Positions 59,380-64,000 of a DNA stretch of 64,000 nucleotides are shown here, in pieces. A program made the translations under genes and the position numbers. The notes under the pieces are model-generated. The model saw only the letters and a list, made by a program, of their open reading frames with translations, was not told where the DNA came from and did not search any database. The first letter of the stretch is position 1. Each line of letters opens with the position of its first letter. The stretch comes from Paracoccaceae bacterium (GTDB taxonomy: Bacteria > Pseudomonadota > Alphaproteobacteria > Rhodobacterales > Rhodobacteraceae): positions 186,001 through 250,000 of the forward strand of contig WKFI01000011.1 of assembly GCA_014872875.1 (NCBI GenBank), read 5' to 3'.

Positions 59380-59739
59380 TCAATTGCTCGACGCGCTCGC
59401 GCCGGGTAGCCACATCTTTTCAAGCTGATAGAATTCGCGCACTTCCGGACGGAAGATATGAACGATCACATCGCCTGTATCGATCAGCACCCAATCGCCG
59501 GCATCCTTGCCTTCGATCTTGCTGGTGAAACCGAACTCCTGCTTGATCCGATCCACCAGCTTTTCCGACATCGCCGCCACCTGACGGGTCGATCGACCCG
59601 AGGCGATGACCATGTAGTCGCCAATTGCCGTCTTGCCGCGCAGGTCGATCTGCACGATATCTTCGGCCTTGTCGTCATCAAGCGAGGAAAGAATACGGGC
59701 CAGCAACTGTTCGCTGGTCGGCTGCGATGTCACATCCAT
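59380..59739 (-). CDS. rsfS: ribosome silencing factor RsfS
   Basis: DDDKAEDIVQIDLRGKTAIGDYMVIASGRSTRQVAAMSEKLVDRIKQEFG...GDWVLIDTGDVIVHIFRPEVREFYQLEKMW. Confidence 0.95.
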   Translation of the reverse strand: MDVTSQPTSEQLLARILSSLDDDKAEDIVQIDLRGKTAIGDYMVIASGRSTRQVAAMSEKLVDRIKQEFGFTSKIEGKDAGDWVLIDTGDVIVHIFRPEVREFYQLEKMWLPGASASSN

Positions 59740-60211
59740 GACAGGCGCCTGCGGTTCAACGGCCGGGGCCGTCTCAAGTTGGGATGACAGGACATTGTCC
59801 TCCTTGTTACGCGCCGTCAGCCCCCCGGCGCTGGGGATATCTCAAACCTAACAACCCGGATGTTTCATTTCAACGAAACGGAAGCGGAACCGGGGCGAAT
59901 CGGCGTGACTCTGTGCCCGATCTGCACCCCAATGAAAACCCTTGGGGCGCGCAAACCGGCTTTGCATCCAAAGATTGCGCCTGTTTCTTCCCTGTTTGCG
60001 CCCGACAATCCGGCCCCACCCTTGCGATACACGGGCCGCGCCTGTATCTGAACGCCATGACCCTCGTATTGGCCCCATCCATCGAACTGCAAGATCGTGC
60101 CCGTCTGCGCGAACGGTTCTATGGTGCCGCCCGCACGGTCCTGGCCCGGCTATAAGCCGCGCCCAGCCCACAGCCAGCACTACACTTTACCAATATACGG
60201 GAGAGGACCCC

Positions 60212-61618
60212 ATGTCCCCCAAAACGCTCTATGACAAGATCTGGGATGCGCATGTCGCGCACGAGGCCGAGGACGGCACCAGTCTGCTCTATATCGACCG
60301 GCACCTTGTTCACGAAGTTACCAGCCCGCAAGCCTTCGAAGGTCTGCGCATGGCGGGCCGCAAGGTTCACGCGCCGGACAAGACCATCGCCGTTCCGGAC
60401 CACAATGTGCCAACCACACCCGGCCGTGAAAACCCCGAACAAATGACCGAAGACAGCCGCATCCAAGTGGCCGCGCTCGACAAGAACGCCAAGGAATTCG
60501 GCATCCACTATTACCCTGTCTCCGACATTCGCCAAGGCATCGTGCATATCGTCGGCCCGGAACAGGGTTGGACCCTGCCCGGCATGACCGTGGTCTGCGG
60601 CGACAGCCACACCGCCACGCACGGCGCCTTCGGCGCGCTGGCGCATGGCATTGGCACCTCCGAGGTCGAACACGTTCTGGCCACCCAGACGCTGATCCAG
60701 AAGAAGTCCAAGAACATGAAGGTGGAAATCACCGGCAAGCTGAAGCCGGGCGTGACCGCCAAGGACATCACGCTCGCCGTGATCGGCGAAACCGGTACCG
60801 CTGGCGGCACCGGCTATGTCATCGAATATTGCGGTGAAGCGATCCGCGATCTTTCGATGGAAGGCCGCATGACCGTCTGCAACATGGCGATCGAAGGCGG
60901 CGCCCGCGCCGGTCTGATCGCGCCGGACGAAAACACCTTTGAATATGTCAAAGGCCGCCCGCATGCCCCGAAAGGTGCTCAGTGGGAAGCCGCCCTGAAC
61001 TGGTGGAAGACGCTTTATACGGATGAAGACGCGCATTTCGACAAGGTCGTCACCCTGAAAGGCGAAGACATCCAGCCCGTCGTGACCTGGGGTACAAGCC
61101 CCGAAGACGTGCTGCCAATCACCGCAGTCGTGCCCTCGCCCGAAGACTTCGAAGGCGGCAAGGTCGAAGCTGCCGCACGCGCGCTGGAGTACATGGGCCT
61201 GACCCCGGGACAGAAGCTGACTGATATCGAAGTCGACACCGTGTTCATCGGCTCGTGCACAAATGGCCGTATCGAAGACCTGCGCGCCGTGGCCGATGTG
61301 GTCAAAGGCAAGAAGATCAAGGAAGGCATGCGCGCCATGATCGTGCCCGGCTCGGGCCTTGTGCGGATGCAGGCCGAAGAAGAAGGCCTGGCCGAGATCT
61401 TCAAGGAGGCCGGTTTTGAATGGCGGCTGGCAGGTTGCTCCATGTGTTTGGCGATGAACCCGGATCAGCTGTCCGAAGGTGAACGCTGCGCCGCGACCTC
61501 CAACCGGAATTTCGAAGGTCGTCAGGGCTACAAGGGCCGAACCCACCTGGTCAGCCCGGCCATGGCTGCCGCTGCGGCACTTACCGGAAAGCTTACGGAC
61601 GTGCGCGAGCTGATGTAA
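60212..61618 (+). CDS. leuC: 3-isopropylmalate dehydratase large subunit
   Basis: [91 protein letters not shown]. Confidence 0.97.
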   Translation: MSPKTLYDKIWDAHVAHEAEDGTSLLYIDRHLVHEVTSPQAFEGLRMAGRKVHAPDKTIAVPDHNVPTTPGRENPEQMTEDSRIQVAALDKNAKEFGIHYYPVSDIRQGIVHIVGPEQGWTLPGMTVVCGDSHTATHGAFGALAHGIGTSEVEHVLATQTLIQKKSKNMKVEITGKLKPGVTAKDITLAVIGETGTAGGTGYVIEYCGEAIRDLSMEGRMTVCNMAIEGGARAGLIAPDENTFEYVKGRPHAPKGAQWEAALNWWKTLYTDEDAHFDKVVTLKGEDIQPVVTWGTSPEDVLPITAVVPSPEDFEGGKVEAAARALEYMGLTPGQKLTDIEVDTVFIGSCTNGRIEDLRAVADVVKGKKIKEGMRAMIVPGSGLVRMQAEEEGLAEIFKEAGFEWRLAGCSMCLAMNPDQLSEGERCAATSNRNFEGRQGYKGRTHLVSPAMAAAAALTGKLTDVRELM

Positions 61619-61654
61619 GCTGGTCCCATTCTTAACATGTAAGGGATAGGGACT

Positions 61655-62197
61655 ATGAGTGACTGGCTGAAATGGCTCCTTTTGGGCCTCTTGTCGATTG
61701 TCTTTGGCGTGATCGTCCTGGGCAATACTGTTGTGGCTTCTCTGGCCGTTGCGACCCTCACGGGTGCGCTGCTGCTGGCAAGTGGCATCTTTCAGGTTGT
61801 CGGCGGTTTTTCCGTCGAAGGCACCGGCAACAAGATCCTGTCATTCCTCATGGGGGCGGTCATGCTGTTTCTCGGCTGGTCGTTCCTGGCGCACCCGTTG
61901 CAGGGCGTCATCTCGCTGTCCATGCTGGTTCTGATCCTGTTCATGGCCGGCGGGATCGCCCGAGTGATCCTGTCCTTTCAGATGCGGGGCACGCAATTCT
62001 TCTGGCCAACCCTGATTTCAGGGATCCTGTCGATGATCCTGGCCGGGGTCATCTGGTCCAATGCCAGCGCTGAACCGGCATGGCTTCTGCACCTCTTGGG
62101 AATTCTGCTGGGCATCGAGATGTTGTTCAACGGCCTAGGTCTGGTCTTCATGGCGCTGTTTGTTCGCGGCGCTGACAAGGAAAGCTCGGCAGCCTGA
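61655..62197 (+). CDS. HdeD family (DUF308) acid-resistance-like membrane protein
   Basis: Six-TM pattern; LLSIVFGVIVLGNTVVASLAVATLTGALLLASGIFQVVGGF. Confidence 0.82.
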   Translation: MSDWLKWLLLGLLSIVFGVIVLGNTVVASLAVATLTGALLLASGIFQVVGGFSVEGTGNKILSFLMGAVMLFLGWSFLAHPLQGVISLSMLVLILFMAGGIARVILSFQMRGTQFFWPTLISGILSMILAGVIWSNASAEPAWLLHLLGILLGIEMLFNGLGLVFMALFVRGADKESSAA

Positions 62198-62248
62198 TTC
62201 GGAACCGGATTTCGATCCGCATCCTGGGGTTGCCGAACATACACCGCA

Positions 62249-62324
62249 GCTGTGCACGATCAGTGCACAGCCTGTGTACGGAAATCACGCCCCGTCTGAC
62301 GGGGCACCCCACTCGGATGTGGGT
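62249..62324 (+). promoter_or_regulatory. three consecutive inverted repeats in leuD leader
   Basis: GCTGTGCAC-GATCA-GTGCACAGC (62249-62271); GCCCCGT-CTG-ACGGGGC (62289-62305); CCCAC-TCGGAT-GTGGG (62308-62323). Confidence 0.6.
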
Positions 62325-62344
62325 CGAAAACGAGGAGTCTGATA

Positions 62345-62950
62345 ATGGACAAGTTCGAAAAACTGCAGGGCATCGCGGCACCCATGCCGCTGGTCAACAT
62401 CGATACCGACATGATCATCCCGAAAGTGTTCCTGAAAACCATCAAGCGGTCAGGTCTGGGCGTAAACCTGTTCGACGAAATGCGTTACGATCGCCAAGGC
62501 AATGAGCTGCCCGAATTCGTCCTGAACAAACCCCAGTATCGCAACACTGAAATTCTTGTCGCCGGCGACAATTTCGGCTGCGGTTCTTCGCGCGAACACG
62601 CCCCTTGGGCGATCAAGGATTTCGGCATCAAATGCGTTATCTCGACCTCGTTTGCCGACATCTTCTTCAACAACTGCTTCAAGAACGGCATCCTGCCCAT
62701 CGTGCTCCCGCAAGAGCAGGTAGACATGCTGATGACCGACGCGGAAAAGGGCGAAAACGCCCGCATGACCGTTGATCTGGAAGCACAGGAGATCACCACC
62801 TCGGACGGCGACGTTATCGCCTTTGAAGTCGACGCGTTCAAGAAACACTGCCTGCTGAACGGTTTGGATGACATCGGTCTGACGCTGGAAAAATCAGCCT
62901 CGATCGACGCATTCGAAGCCAAGGCCGGGCAGGAACGTCCGTGGGTTTGA
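62345..62950 (+). CDS. leuD: 3-isopropylmalate dehydratase small subunit
   Basis: [85 protein letters not shown]. Confidence 0.97.
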   Translation: MDKFEKLQGIAAPMPLVNIDTDMIIPKVFLKTIKRSGLGVNLFDEMRYDRQGNELPEFVLNKPQYRNTEILVAGDNFGCGSSREHAPWAIKDFGIKCVISTSFADIFFNNCFKNGILPIVLPQEQVDMLMTDAEKGENARMTVDLEAQEITTSDGDVIAFEVDAFKKHCLLNGLDDIGLTLEKSASIDAFEAKAGQERPWV

Positions 62951-62991
62951 CGGCGACCCGCTAAGGCGGATCGCAGAAAATTCAAAAAAGG

Positions 62992-63022
62992 GTCGCGCCC
63001 CGTGCGCGGCCTTTTTTTGTTT
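62992..63022 (+). terminator. intrinsic terminator after leuD
   Basis: GGTCGCGC-CCCGT-GCGCGGCC-TTTTTTTG. Confidence 0.8.
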
Positions 63023-63287
63023 GCGGTCTGACGCTCCTGACACCCCACATCTTGTGGCTCACCGTCCAAATCCTTGAAATTGTTGCGCTTGATGATGCAA
63101 TCCGGCACCAGTTGCAGCGCCAAATTCGGCAATTCTTAACCTAAACCCTGTAAATTGCTTGAGTGAGATTCCGAAAGCCTGCACAAATAAGGCCAAAATG
63201 AGGCACTCACCCCAACGTAGGTGAGATCAAGTTGGAACAAAGGCGCGGCACGTATCGCTCCTGTCCAGTTTGAAGGGATCGAGAGCA

Positions 63288-64000
63288 GTGGTTGCACGCA
63301 TACTGGGCGCCGTCCTTCGCGGAGTATTGGTTGCATTGCTGATTGCAATGCCTTCCATCCTGCTGCCGCACTACACGATCCGCTCCGGTGAAATGGTTGC
63401 GCTGATGGCGCTTCTTGCCGCGCTGTTGACCATCGCCGAATATTCCTCGACCTTTCCCAGCTTCGTGGAATTCCGAGACGCCCCACCAATCAACCGGATG
63501 CGCTTTGTCAGCCTGTTCCTGATTGTCTTGTCGCTTAGCCTGATCGCCAAGCACATGTATGAACCTTCCAACATGACGGCGCTGTTCTCAGGTCTGGGTT
63601 ACCTGCTGGGCAACTTGCTCGATTTCCCCTATTCACCGGTCCGCTTGGTGCTGCTGGTGCTGCCCCAGAACGTCCCGATTGAAATCGTCCAGACCGCTCG
63701 AGCTGCCGCTGGGGTGGCCTACATGTTCACTCTGATCACCGTGCTGTCCTTCCAATTCAGCATCCGGGTTCTGAACTGGCCGATTGCAAACGGCGCCTTC
63801 AACGTCTGGGTCAACCTGCCGCTTTTCGACCCGACCACCGGTGGGGACGTGGTACATCGCCTGCATCGGGACGGGCGCATCAATGTCATGTTGGGCTGCC
63901 TTCTGCCCTTTGCCATTCCGGCCTTCGTGAAACTGGCCGCAGACATCGTTGATCCCGCCCTTTTGATCCCGCCACACACAATGATCTGGACGATTGCGGC
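63288..64000 (+). CDS. multi-TM hypothetical protein, probable GTG start, 3'-truncated by window edge
   Basis: Open frame from GTG at 63288 to window end: VVARILGAVLRGVLVALLIAMPSILLPHYTIRSGEMVALMALLAALLTIAEYSSTF... Confidence 0.7.
   Translation, partial: MVARILGAVLRGVLVALLIAMPSILLPHYTIRSGEMVALMALLAALLTIAEYSSTFPSFVEFRDAPPINRMRFVSLFLIVLSLSLIAKHMYEPSNMTALFSGLGYLLGNLLDFPYSPVRLVLLVLPQNVPIEIVQTARAAAGVAYMFTLITVLSFQFSIRVLNWPIANGAFNVWVNLPLFDPTTGGDVVHRLHRDGRINVMLGCLLPFAIPAFVKLAADIVDPALLIPPHTMIWTIA

Noticed and set aside
60119-61546. 475-aa minus-strand ORF
   Set aside because: Shadow of leuC

Overview
The window looks like ordinary chromosome from a Rhodobacteraceae (Roseobacter-type) alphaproteobacterium. 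It holds about 60 tightly packed protein genes. I found no rRNA, no convincing tRNA, no CRISPR array and no transposase. Recognisable content includes an ECF sigma/anti-sigma pair, map, sfsA, rsmD, a type I secretion pair, mlaA/mlaC, PBP1A, glnK-amtB, smpB, ilvD, a creatinase/amidinotransferase region, glcDEF, rlmH, rsfS and leuC/leuD. The most interesting observation is a conserved leader element. The amidinotransferase (start 41030, + strand) and the creatinase (start 44601, - strand) are divergent and about 3.5 kb apart, yet their 5' leaders share the same ordered blocks: GGCGATGGCGTCGCC, then GCCCAT, then TCCTG(A/T)ACGCCGGGAC(C)TTTC. The loop GGCGT is complementary to the downstream ACGCC in both. 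This suggests a shared structured RNA (candidate riboswitch) for guanidino-compound metabolism that I cannot assign to a known class. Other highlights are an uncharacterised seven-gene AAA-ATPase/coiled-coil/membrane operon (33.8-40.7 kb), a ROSE-like thermosensor leader upstream of hsp20, a three-hairpin leader upstream of leuD, clear operators for XRE-cupin, HxlR and TetR regulators, and a small HupE/UreJ-type putative metal cassette. All family assignments come from reading protein motifs by eye; no database search was run.
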